This document shows, piece after piece, positions 54,037 to 64,000 of a stretch of DNA of 64,000 nucleotides; the first letter of the stretch is position 1; each line of letters starts with the position of its first letter. This DNA is from Labia minor (Eukaryota > Arthropoda > Insecta > Dermaptera > Spongiphoridae). A program made the translations under genes and the position numbers. The notes under the pieces were generated by a model. That model worked only from the letters and a program-made list of their open reading frames with translations. It was not told the origin of the DNA and made no database searches. The stretch is from positions 85,126,107 to 85,190,106 of the forward strand of contig OY720344.1 in the NCBI GenBank assembly GCA_963082975.1, in the 5' to 3' direction.

Positions 54037-54489
54037 TCCGCGCGGCACTGGGAGACGCAGCCACCGGAACTTCCTCTCCTTATCCCCACTCCAAAAACGC
54101 TGGCGATTTCAATGAACGGAGCTCTTGATGCCACCTTCAGGCATGCAAGCATAACTCACCAACGGCTCAAGGGCTGTTCAGGTAATCATCCCAGCCAGAC
54201 ATGGCATACATGCACCAGCTATCTTCTTCATTGCTTCACGCTAAAATAAGCAAATCACTTAAAAACAAATATAAACATAATCTCAGCTACCTATATATAT
54301 AAATTTTTTTTAATAAATATTTTGAAATCAATTTATAGGTAATTGATTCTATTTATTTATAAATTGAAATTTAATTTCAATTAATAAATTGATAATATTA
54401 ATTACATTAATATAATAATTTTCTAAACAAAATTCTATTCTATTTTTTTAAGCTTAAGTTTTAATTTTTATAATAGTTATAATATTTAT

Positions 54490-54690
54490 TTAATCACAAA
54501 ACGAGAATTTCTTTGAAGGTCGACATTGGATCCACCCCAACCAAACGCAGCGTTGTCGAATGGGATACTGAACGCAAGAGGGACGAGGGGCTAAAAGAGA
54601 GAGTATTTTTCGCTCTTGGGTCTCCTTGCATTCTTTTGTCCTGGACCGAATTCCCATCCAACAGTTTAACTTAAACGGCTTAATCATGAA
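54490..54690 (-). promoter_or_regulatory. Distal core promoter / first-exon candidate
   Basis: A GC-raised block 260 bp upstream. The minus strand has GTTCAGTATCC (initiator TCAGT, A at 54569) and GGTTG at +28 to +32, a full match to the DPE RGWYV. An acceptor-like GCTTATTTTAG at 54251-54241 could splice such a first exon to the coding exon. The 65-codon minus frame and a plus frame across the block are not recognised as proteins. Confidence 0.3.
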
Positions 54691-55465
54691 AAATGAAGAA
54701 AATTGGATATTGAATGGAAATGGAATGTCATCGTTATTGCATCAGCAATCACAAATATTGAAATAAATTGATAAATAAAATATACGATTGATTTTATTTT
54801 TTTTTATTATAATAAGATCTCCTAATTAAAACAAAAAAAAAAATTAAAATGATTTTTTATTAATTAAAAAAATTAATAAATAATAATAAAAAATAAAAAT
54901 CTAATGAATAATGAATAAATAGCCTATCCCTAAATATATTCTAATTTATGTTTTTTTACATTGATTTTAGTTTTATAAAACTAATTTTTAAAAAATAGAA
55001 AAAGCTGATGACATATAATAAAATATTGACGTTATATATAGTAAACAAAGAATGATTAAATTGCATAAGCTATTTTTACAAGAAGAAATAAGAGAATAAT
55101 GTTAAGATAATATGGAAAGAAAGCGATAAAGTTACAAATATTTAGAAAAATCTCCAGACCATTTTTATATTATATTACTTATCATTATATATCTATTTAT
55201 TTATAAGGCTTAATTAATTTTAACACGTTTCCCTCTCTTATCCTCGTTTAAAGAAATATATTTTGGTGAATGTTATTAGTTTTATTTTGATTTATATGTT
55301 TTTATTACAATAACATTATTATTAAGTATTGAGATGTTATTAAAATATTAAATTATGTTATATCACAGTACAATAGAATGATGATTAAATTCGTAATACA
55401 TATTTTTCTTGTGATTTATTATATTACTTTCAATATATTAATAATGTATCATTATAGTTTTTGAA
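54691..55465. other. AT-rich upstream sequence
   Basis: Nothing recognised. Confidence 0.5.
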
Positions 55466-55949
55466 TTTTCCTTTTCTTAAATGAAATGTTACCACTGCTT
55501 CTGTCAGCAGGCAACTATCAGCTGACTTCTGTCTAAATGTGAACCAGCTGGGTCTTTTAGTTTTTGTTTGACATCCATTATTAGCAGACTTCCTCGTAAT
55601 TTGAGAAGAAAATAGAAAAAAGTGAATTTCGTGCGCACATTAATGTTTGGCGTTGTTTAACCGCAATATGGACGAGTTTTTGCGACGTTTTGTAACCGTG
55701 GATGAAACGTGAATTCACCATAACAAACCAGAGACCAAACAGCAGTCAAAACAGTGGTTCTTACGGGGTGAATCGGCACCAAAGAGGGCCACGACAAATT
55801 TTATTTTTTTGGAAGGGATAAAGAAATTGGAGAAACATTGGACGAAGTGTATAGAGCTCAAAGGAAACTACATTGAAAAATAAGATATTTTTTTATCAAA
55901 AAACCTGGCTTTCATTCGAGAAGTCACGGACTTATTGACCTGCCCTTCG
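55466..55949 (+). mobile_element. Mariner remnant family M2, copy c
   Basis: The right terminus cacggacttattgacctgcc is followed by TA (55950-55951). The left terminus is lost. Inside, the plus strand reads FLRRFVTVDET, a stop where Trp is expected, then IHHNKPETKQQSKQW. This is the mariner FVTVDETWIHH catalytic region broken by a Trp-to-stop change. It also keeps the ending GIKKLEKHWTKC. Confidence 0.85.
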
Positions 55950-56634
55950 TATTTAACCAGAAGTACTAATGAAACATTTTTTTAAGAAAGTAATATAAAC
56001 TATAATTAATAAGTAGTAGATTATACCAGTATTCCTCAGTGAAACAGGTGTATCAATAACAACTTTTTAGTCCTGAATAAGAACGCAACTAGTGTTGATA
56101 AACATTCAATTTAATATTAAATTTCTAATTATATTTTTCCTTCGCTGCTATTTCTTTCTCCAACTATATATACTAAAATTAGATTTGGAAAAAAATAATT
56201 TGATGGATCTAGTTGATGAAAAAATCCAAAACTACGGCCACACATATAGCATTTTCAAGCAGCTGCTAGGTAGCAGCACTATGCAACTGAGATTCAACTA
56301 TCAGGCTTTTCTCTGCCAGTAAAGAAGAAATCATATGATGATGGCTTAACAACCGAAATCCACATCAATCAAATATCAATGATAAACTTGAAACTTCACT
56401 AAATTTATGATTAAAAATAATTATATTTATATTTTTAAAATTTTTAATTATAGTTTACATATTTTAATTTTGTTATTTGTAGAATAATATTAAGTTAACT
56501 ATAATATAAAAATAGAATCTAATCTACCAACTAATTATTTGAAAATAAATATATAATTTTTAATGATAATTATAAATGTCAAAAAGTTATTTTACAAAAA
56601 TAAATAATAATAAAAAGAAAGAAAGAAACATGAG
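55950..56634. other. AT-rich sequence with a partial family D copy at 56335-56470
   Basis: gatggcttaacaaccgaaat and aacttgaaacttcac match the family D interior. The 76-codon frame at 56092-56322 has a hydrophobic start and is not recognised; no clear gene. Confidence 0.4.
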
Positions 56635-56960
56635 AATTGACATGTTTATATTGTTTCCTTCCCGGCGCTTGGGACCGAGAGAATTGCAATTAAATCCAAT
56701 GCTGCCGTTTCATAAGATCTTCTGTCGAAGAGAACAACGAGACTTAATTCTCTGAAGATGTCCTCTTTTTGCCAGTGTTAGTGCATATAAGGCAGCGAGA
56801 CATTTCTCTCTCCCTCTTCTTTCAAAGATACAAAGAAACAGGTCTAGTAAAGAGAAATAACATTAATTTCTTGTCTGCTAACTTTATGACTCTTTGAAAA
56901 ATCGTGGTCATCGAATCCAATTCACATTCATATTCTGATGTTATAAAATAAACAATCTGA
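56635..56960. other. GC-raised non-coding block
   Basis: Contains ggcgcttgggaccgagagaa and a TATA-like gcatataaggcagcg followed by a pyrimidine-rich run. No ORF. Possible regulatory or untranslated sequence. Confidence 0.3.
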
Positions 56961-57291
56961 GAATTTTTTTATTAAAAAATAATACAAATCAGTTATATGG
57001 AAACATACATATATATATATATATATATTGTGTTCCTTATATTCATCTATCAATCTTAAACAAGAGGATGATAGGTATAAAATCTAACATATATTTATTG
57101 TTGATTTGTTTAGATTGTTTTTAATTGATTAGAATCTATTTTGATGACACCTTTCTCATATTTTAAAATAGGAACTATTATCTCTTCTAAATGTATTTCT
57201 TTAATCATAGTTCATCCTTTGTATCCATATTATCTCCTCTTCTCTTATTTTTTTATATTTTTCATTTTGTTAAATTAGAAAAAAATCTGGA

Positions 57292-57578
57292 ACGTCTCCA
57301 CTCGACTATCTCGCAAATTTGAATTGAATAATTAACATATGTATTATATTTAAATTAAATTAAATTAATTATATAAATTATAAATTAAAATTAATAAATA
57401 ATATTTATTAAACCAGCGCGTGTTGGACTCTTTGTTGGTGGTGATTGTTAAAAAATTAATTCCGGTACTTTCAACGATTCAAATCAAACTAAAATTCTAT
57501 ATGTAGGAGTTTTATACAATTATTAATCATGTGAAAAACTATCAAACATATATCTTTATTTCTACTGTCACTTTAGAG
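57292..57578 (+). repeat. Dispersed repeat family A, truncated by a hAT end
   Basis: Starts acgtctccactcgactatct and runs to 'actgtcactttagag', where a hAT terminus begins. Confidence 0.8.
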
Positions 57579-57729
57579 CAGGGGTCAGTAAACCTTTTTA
57601 GGAAAGAGCCAAATATAAAAATTTTAAAGATCTGGATATGTTAAAATATATATTTTAATGACCTAAAGAAGAATCTAATAAAAAATAAATTTTAAATTAA
57701 TTAATTAAATAATACATTTTGCATTAATG
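57579..57729. mobile_element. 5' end of a hAT-type element
   Basis: CAGGGGTCAGTAAACC follows the 8-mer ctttagag. The start resembles the 24396 element. The right end and second target copy were not found, so it is truncated or rearranged. Confidence 0.6.
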
Positions 57730-57805
57730 TGATGAATGTAATTAGAATTATAAAAGCGAGAAGGCTACGATGGGCAGGACACGTGGCTAGAATGGCAGAC
57801 GTTTT
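57730..57805 (+). pseudogene. RTE-like LINE C-terminal scrap
   Basis: The plus frame reads VIRIIKARRLRWAGHVARMA, the widespread end of LINE ORFs of this group. About 25 codons remain, placed against the broken hAT end. Confidence 0.75.
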
Positions 57806-57945
57806 CCAATCAGCCTCCCCACAAATATATTTTTCGCCATTCTTTCCTCTCCCATTCTAGCCACCTATTCTATTAATTTAGATACATTTTAGGAAATTGT
57901 TAAACTATTAATGAATAAAATTTAGATTTCGTTTAAATATTTGTT

Positions 57946-57982
<37 letters not shown>
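57946..57982. repeat. (TA)n microsatellite
   Basis: About 37 bases of alternating TA, the longest such run noticed. Confidence 0.9.
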
Positions 57983-57989
<7 letters not shown>

Positions 57990-58595
57990 CAAATTAAATT
58001 AATCATTTTATGAGTTTTATTTGTTTATGTATATTATGCAAAAAAAGGGAACCGACCACATTAGACTAGATACAAAATATACATATTTATTGAATTAGTC
58101 CTATTCGGAGTGATGATGCGAAAGGAAATATCATATTATAGTAGGAGTAATAGAGATATACTAAAATAATTTACATTGCTGAATATCTAATATATATAAT
58201 ACTAAGGATGTGTAATTTTTGAGCCATTTCCGTCAAATTCAAAGTTAAAAATTCATTTAAACTTAGATGAATAGTTGAAAGACGAAACCTTACTGGTTTG
58301 GAAGTCCAGTTTCAAAATACACTTTTATTAAAAAAATTAAATAATTAACACCAAACAGAAGAATATATTCAAGAGCTTGTAAAAAAACCATTCGAGATTG
58401 ATTGATTGAGAATATTTTATTATCAAATGAAAAATTTAAAAGTTATGCTGATAATTTTCATGATACATTCATTTAAATTATAATCGAATGGAAACAATTT
58501 TCTGTAGAATTCGAAATATAATTCTGAATGGAAAACGATAATGAACAAATACACTAGCAAGGATTAAATGTATTCATGTATTGTAAGTTGATAGG

Positions 58596-58668
58596 AGCAG
58601 TGTTACCATTTCATTTAAGAAACAGGAAACTCAAAAATTCACGGATTTATTGACTTGCCCTCACATTT
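58596..58668 (-). mobile_element. Mariner M2 terminal fragment, copy d
   Basis: cacggatttattgacttgcc preceded by accatttcatttaag matches the reversed 5' end of the M2 family. Confidence 0.65.
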
Positions 58669-59937
58669 TATTTATATGATCCTATTAAGTTTGCTTTAAA
58701 TCTTTGCATATAAATTTATATTTAATTGGAATAATATTATATTGAAATTATTATCATTTGAATCGAAATTGGTAGAAAATAGTGTATTTAAACTCTTATA
58801 ACCGATTGCAAAGAAAATATTCCTAATGATGTTTTAAAGCAATTTCATATACGTATGTATATATATACTCAACAACATCAATATAACAAGTTTTTTTAAA
58901 ATTTTGTAAAATAAATAAATGAAATGGTTAAGTCCTATATTTTTTGTTAATTAAATATTTGCGAATAATATTTCTATTATATGTCAATTACATAGAAGGA
59001 TTTTATTATTTATTTTTCTATTAATAATTTGTACTCTAATTTAGTTTTTAATTTTCTTGGCTTCTATTCACACTTTATTATTTTATTAAAAATTATTTTA
59101 TTTATAATTTTTATATCACTGAATTATTTATTTAATATATAATATATGTTTTTTATTCTTTTAATAATATTTACTTTTTTTAAAAAAATATTGTTAAATT
59201 TTATATTCCAATCAAGTTTGTTCACTTTCGATTCGAATGAAAAGGAATGAATTGAAATGTTGAATCTTGATACATTTCATTTCGATCGAATTTATTTTTA
59301 TTATGTGTTTATAAATATATAATCAATTCGATTGAATAGAGAGAGAGAGAGAGATGTTTTATTATTTATAATTTCAATTACTAAATAAAAATAAATTTAA
59401 TTTTAATTAATTTTATTTTTCCGCAATTGAAGGGTGCGTTCATGTCTCCGTGCAGTTGATAGAAATTCGAGCTGGATCGTCCTTTAATCCTCTCTCCTTT
59501 CTTTTCTAACTACATTTAATTTCATAATATAATGAAAAAACTCATTTTTCATTAAATCATACTATGTTTTATCTAAATTTTGTAAATTTAAGAAATTTCC
59601 TTCACTCAACAATATATTTTAAATTTTTTACGGTGGTATTTTTTAAAAAAATGCAAATTAAATACATATTTATATACCACTAGGTTTTATATTATTAATT
59701 GATATGTACCACTCATTTCCATTACTTACATTTCCAGCCTTTTTAAAAAATAAAATTCTAGAAATTTTTTTTTGGAGTGCCAGACTAACACTGACTAAAA
59801 CCCGGCTATCCGCTACATTCCCCTTCCGGAACCGCTTGGCGCATTACTTCAGAAGAGGTGGGTGGTCGTTATCTCTTTTTAATCTTTATTTGAAAGAATG
59901 TTTTTGCAGAGATTTGCAATTGCGTTCCAGTTATTTT
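58669..59937. other. AT-rich sequence
   Basis: A (GA)n run at 59337-59353 and a small GC-raised patch at 59430-59510. No gene seen. The 139-codon plus frame at 59704-60123 is mostly antisense to LINE sequence. Confidence 0.45.
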
Positions 59938-60690
59938 GACTCTCCGTCATTAGAAGTACCATGTTGTCTGGGAAAAGTGAAGTACCGAGCATTGTGTGTG
60001 TGTTGTTACTGCGGATCTTATATCCTTCCATTTAGTGCAGTGGAAAATTGTATGGTCCGGGGTTCTATGGTCTTGCATGTCCTGCATTGGTCATCAGTGC
60101 TGAGTCCCATTTTATTTAGGTAGGATCCGAACTTTCCATGGCCACTCTAAGCCTGGGTTAGAAAATAGTCCAAATTTCCGTGTCTACGATTGTACCATAC
60201 TTCCAAGTTTGGATTTAGACGGCAAGTCCACCCTCCTTCCTCCGCGTTTTCCCATAACTGTTGCCATCTTTGCAACATCCACGTTCTATTCAGAGTCTTA
60301 GATGTTGGGTCTGCTTTATGCTTGTATGATCTTTCGTATGCTAGTAAATCTATCGGAGGGACAGCCGCAAGGACTTGGACTGCTACTGCCGACACCGTTC
60401 TATCCGCGCAGCAGACTCTAATAAGAGCACATCTCTGTGTCTTAATTAGTAATTATTTATATTTTTTTTATTTTCAGAACGCTGGGGCCGCGTAGAGCAG
60501 TATGGAGTTAACAACAGAGTTGAGAATTTTCCTCTTGTCAGTACCGGGTCCGTTTATTCTGGTTGAATTACATGTTGTCCCCATGATAGACTTTTGTCAA
60601 TTATGACTCCCAAGTATCTAATTGAATTCTTTGGTTGAGTTAATGTACCCAGCACATCTTCGACCGAATTTGTTTTATTTATTTTTATAT
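59938..60690 (-). pseudogene. R1-like LINE reverse transcriptase C-terminal region
   Basis: On the minus strand, in order: IRYLGVIIDKSLSWGQHV; a broken stretch with KILNSVVNSILLYAAPAF; ADRTVSAVAVQVLAAVPPID then LLAYER; GWTCRLNPNLEVWYNRRHGN then LDYFLTQ; and a final DHTIFHCTKWKDIR (Cys/His block). This is the order of R1/Jockey-type ORF2 downstream of the polymerase site. Stops and frameshifts are scattered through it, and the catalytic part is missing. It is a decayed 5'-truncated insertion. Confidence 0.88.
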
Positions 60691-61362
60691 TAATGTTTTA
60701 TCTTGTATTTAGTATTAAAATTAAAAAATAATTTTTTTTTTTTGATAATAAATTAAATTTGTTATCTCATTATTAAATTTTATTTTTTTCTGAAGTCAAA
60801 TGAAAATTGTTCTTCAACTTTATAAATTAAATATTATATTTGAACTTTTGCAGCATTATGTATTAACCATATAAAAATATTAAATAAATACATATATAAT
60901 TTACTAAATAATTAACTCTCATCAATTAAAATTAGAATGAAATTGATTTAATCATCAAAAGATTCAAAAATTGAATTCTTGGTATTATTACTAATAATTA
61001 AGGGCATATTGGCATTACAAGCCATTAAGGCTTCATCAAAACTTTGGCGTCATTAGTTTAATAAATCAAATAAATTACATAATTAAAATATATATCTATA
61101 AACAAATAGTAAAAAAAGGTAATATTATATGATAAGTATTAATTAAATTAAAGTTAATATGAAATCAGAGAAAGATATATATAAATAATTATATTTTGAT
61201 CTGGATAAATAGGTTTGACTTAATTATTGTAGAAGACAAGATTTACCTGATGATTGCAAGTTTAAAATTCATGCTACTTGATCACTGTCATTATCCGTGA
61301 ATGTTTGTGCTTTTATTCATCCCCTGCTCGGTAGGCCACCAAACCTCCATGCCTTCGTGTAG
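60691..61362. other. AT-rich flank of the plus-strand exon
   Basis: No gene recognised. It ends in a possible acceptor (GCCTTCGTGTAG) at 61351-61362. Confidence 0.45.
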
Positions 61363-61836
61363 GCGTCTCCTTTCCAATTTTCATTAATAGACGAGTTTTG
61401 TGGTGATCCAGTAGAGTCCGCCACAAGATGCTTGAGGGTAATTGGCTGTATCCCTGACAGTCGCGGCCCAGCCGGGCGACGGGCAACCTCGATAGAAATG
61501 AAGCCTCGTCGGCCCCCTTCGTTTAAAGTGCGACATCGAAGTGCCTCCGTCGCATTTCTTACTTCGAAATTCAACGCGTTAGCCCTCGCCTCCGAATCAG
61601 CATCCCAAGTTACTCGTCGTCGTGCCATTCGGTCGGGAAGTTCGCGGCGGTCCCAGGTCAATTCTAATGGAGTTCACGTGGCCAAGGCCAGGATGCGATT
61701 TGAAGCGGACGAGGTGATCTACGATGACGCTGGACCGCCTGAGAAGGAGCAACTCCAGCCTAATCAATCCTTCCTATGGGGTGGGAGAATATCCAAGCCG
61801 CCAGAAGAGGATCCTTACGACGACGTTGGTCCTCCG
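61363..61836 (+). CDS. Internal coding exon of an unidentified gene with YDDxGPP motifs
   Basis: Open for 158 codons between a plausible acceptor (CTTCGTGTAG|GCG) and a strong donor (CCTCCG|GTGAGT), phase 0 at both ends. GC is far above the neighbourhood. It is basic and Arg/Ser-rich in the middle (RRPPSFKVRHRSASVAFLTS), then acidic with VIYDDAGPPEKEQ and PYDDVGPP. These paired Tyr-Asp-Asp motifs resemble phosphotyrosine or SH2/SH3-docking sites in signalling scaffolds or Rho-GEF-type proteins, but I cannot name the family. The next exons would lie beyond the window. A minus-strand frame also spans the block and is judged its shadow. If an upstream start exists it was not found; 61428 offers no in-frame ATG. 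Confidence 0.6.
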
Positions 61837-64000
61837 GTGAGTTGTCATTCCACACATTCCTACATCCATTTCTAATCAGCTGATGGATAATAAATATATA
61901 AGAACATAACTCTTAGCAAATTAAAAAAATAAATATAATATTTTTAAACTATGTTAAATATATATAAAATTATAATAAACTTATTATGTTATTTTATTAA
62001 GTTTTATTGAATTTCTATTCTTGATAATAACAAATATTTGATTGCATTTTTATCTATTTAATTTTAATTTATTCCAACTTAAAACTAATTTGATTTTGAT
62101 TGTTAAAAAATTTTACTAAATTTTGTTATAATAAGTATTTTTAAAATATTAATATATAATATAAAAATATTAATTTATTTAATATATCTTTTAATAATTT
62201 AAAAATTTAATTATTAATTTTTAATTGAAGTAATACTTAATTAAATAAATAAATTCATTAATTATTTTATTGTTTATATTTATATATATTATTCACCTTT
62301 TTTTATTTTCAAGAAATATAGGATTTTATTTTGGAATTGGAATTTGAATTTTTATTATATTTTTCTACGATAATTACCTTATAAAATTAATACAAAAATA
62401 AACATGATTTTTTACATTAAGTGATTTATATATACTTATATATATATATTATTAAAAAAATATATTTAACATGAAATATAATTGTTTCATAAATTTTCAA
62501 AACAAAATTTCTTAGTTATACGAAATAACTCAACTCTCATTCTTAATCAAAAACCAAATTATAGAATAGGCTAGAACTATAATTCCTTAGATATAATAAT
62601 TTTCATTATGCATTTTTATTTATTATCAATTCATTATTATGAAAGAGTTGCATTTGTTATCTGACTTCCCACATCAATTCTTATAAATAAAAAATTATTA
62701 TCGCTTTATAATAAGTATTTATTCGTATGTATATAAAAACAATAGATGAATATTTAACAAATATATAAAATAAATATTAAAAGATATTATCATCAATATA
62801 CGATAAAGATATATTTTTTATTGATTATAAGGAAGTTTTTTTTTAATTATTAATTATACTTAATAAGTTAATAAATTTCGATTCAATTAATTCATTAAAT
62901 ATATTTTTTATTTTATTATATTTTTAATTAATTAAAAATGGCGTAAACGTGCATATTGTATATACATCGTTAGGAAGAATGTAACAAGAAAAAAAAGGAA
63001 TTGTTAAATTTTCATTAATTTATTAAAAAATTTTATCAACATCTTACAATCTAGACAATTTAGGAAGTCAAATTATAATCTTTTGAGTGATAGTAGAATT
63101 ATTTAATCACACTTGAAATTATTTTCTAATTTTTCCAAATATCTAAATATTTATTCTATAATTAGATTTTTTTATAAGTAGGGTGGGGATTCCCATAGCC
63201 TACTGTTCGCTAATAATAATATTATTCTGCACAGGCAAAAAGACAATTATTAAATATTTTTATTTGTTTATTGTAACATTGATTTTTGTAATATTAATTT
63301 CATAATTAATAAAAAAAAACAATAATTAAATGTAAAATTTTTTGGATTTTGAGTACTTATATTAATATTAAAAATATATTTATGATATCTTAATTAATAA
63401 CGATGATCAATCGATATATAATTGACATATTAATCGTAGGACTAAAAAATAATTATTTTTATTTTATATATGATAATATAGACAGTCGTTAGATTCATTC
63501 TCTTAAAAAAAATTAATTGAATAATTAACTTTATGATGATAAGAAAAATTATTTCTTTAATTTATATTTTTTTAAAATTTACTTTTAAATTAATTTTAAT
63601 GTTGATAAGATTGCAATTCAACTCAAAAAGAAGGAAAGATGCAAAAATGAATAAATAATTACTAACTCATTATTTTAGATAATATTTTGATAAAAAAAAT
63701 GTTTTATGTATTTATTTTGATATCCTCTTAGAAAATATGAAAGATTAGTTAAGGCAAATTTATGATAAAATTGAAAAATAAATAAGTAGCTAAAAGAGTA
63801 TATAAATGGGTCTTAAACTTTCTCGAAAACGAGTATAAATATTTTGTGATCGTGCCTTCACATATTCGATTAGTTAGAAAGAAAGTTCTCAGAACTTATC
63901 TAGATCGTCAACTAAAGTCTTGCCATTTGGAACGTTCATCTAATGAAACTTCTATTAACGAGGTTTATTTGCTTTTACTTTATCATTAAGTTCAAAAAAA
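61837..64000. other. AT-rich intron or intergenic sequence
   Basis: No exon, repeat family or RNA gene was recognised. A slightly less AT-rich segment at 63780-63960 has no clear frame. Confidence 0.5.

Noticed and set aside
59704..60123. 139-codon plus-strand frame
   Set aside because: Its right half is antisense to the R1-like LINE; the left half is low-complexity.
61317..61661. 114-codon minus-strand frame
   Set aside because: Overlaps the plus-strand exon, which has better splice sites and protein-like motifs; not fully excluded.

Overview
The window reads as nuclear DNA of an insect-like arthropod. It is very AT-rich by eye, has long introns with GT/AG borders, and is crowded with arthropod-type transposable elements: hAT/Buster, mariner, BEL/Pao, RTE-like and R1-like LINE pieces, and several fold-back (hairpin) element families. 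Species and order cannot be fixed from the sequence.

One host gene dominates. An M13 (neprilysin/ECE-like) protein is encoded on the minus strand from an ATG at 53931 to a stop at 6113. I assembled 11 exons by hand. All ten splice junctions agree in phase, and the coding exons total 2280 nt, which is 759 codons plus stop. The product is a type II membrane protein: short cytoplasmic tail, one membrane span, then an M13 ectodomain. The zinc-binding HExxH site is replaced (Arg-Gly-Leu-Leu-Gln) and the segment that normally holds the second metal-binding motif is missing, so this looks like a pseudopeptidase. Drosophila 'gone early' is a catalytically atypical M13 protein and a possible relative; that link is inference.

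Layout. 0-6.1 kb: transposon relics and AT-rich flank downstream of the gene. 6.1-21.3 kb: exons 11 to 2, with fold-back repeats, LINE fragments and hAT MITEs in the introns. 21.3-53.6 kb: a 32-kb first intron holding a BEL/Pao 3' half, mariner remnants, MITEs, and an apparently intact 3.3-kb hAT (Buster-type) transposon with a 619-codon ORF and a perfect 8-bp target duplication. 53.6-54.7 kb: exon 1, 5' UTR and candidate core promoters in a GC-raised block. 54.7-61.3 kb: more relics, including R1-like LINE coding sequence on the minus strand. 61.36-61.84 kb: a plus-strand coding exon with repeated YDDxGPP motifs, probably part of a neighbouring gene continuing past the window. 61.8-64 kb: AT-rich sequence with no gene seen.

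Most of the rest is mobile DNA at various stages of decay. Several hAT copies have 8-bp duplications fitting the Buster pattern nnnTAnnn. Two different hAT elements sit at the same internal point of two copies of one dispersed repeat. No rRNA, tRNA, CRISPR array or bacterial-type operon was seen.
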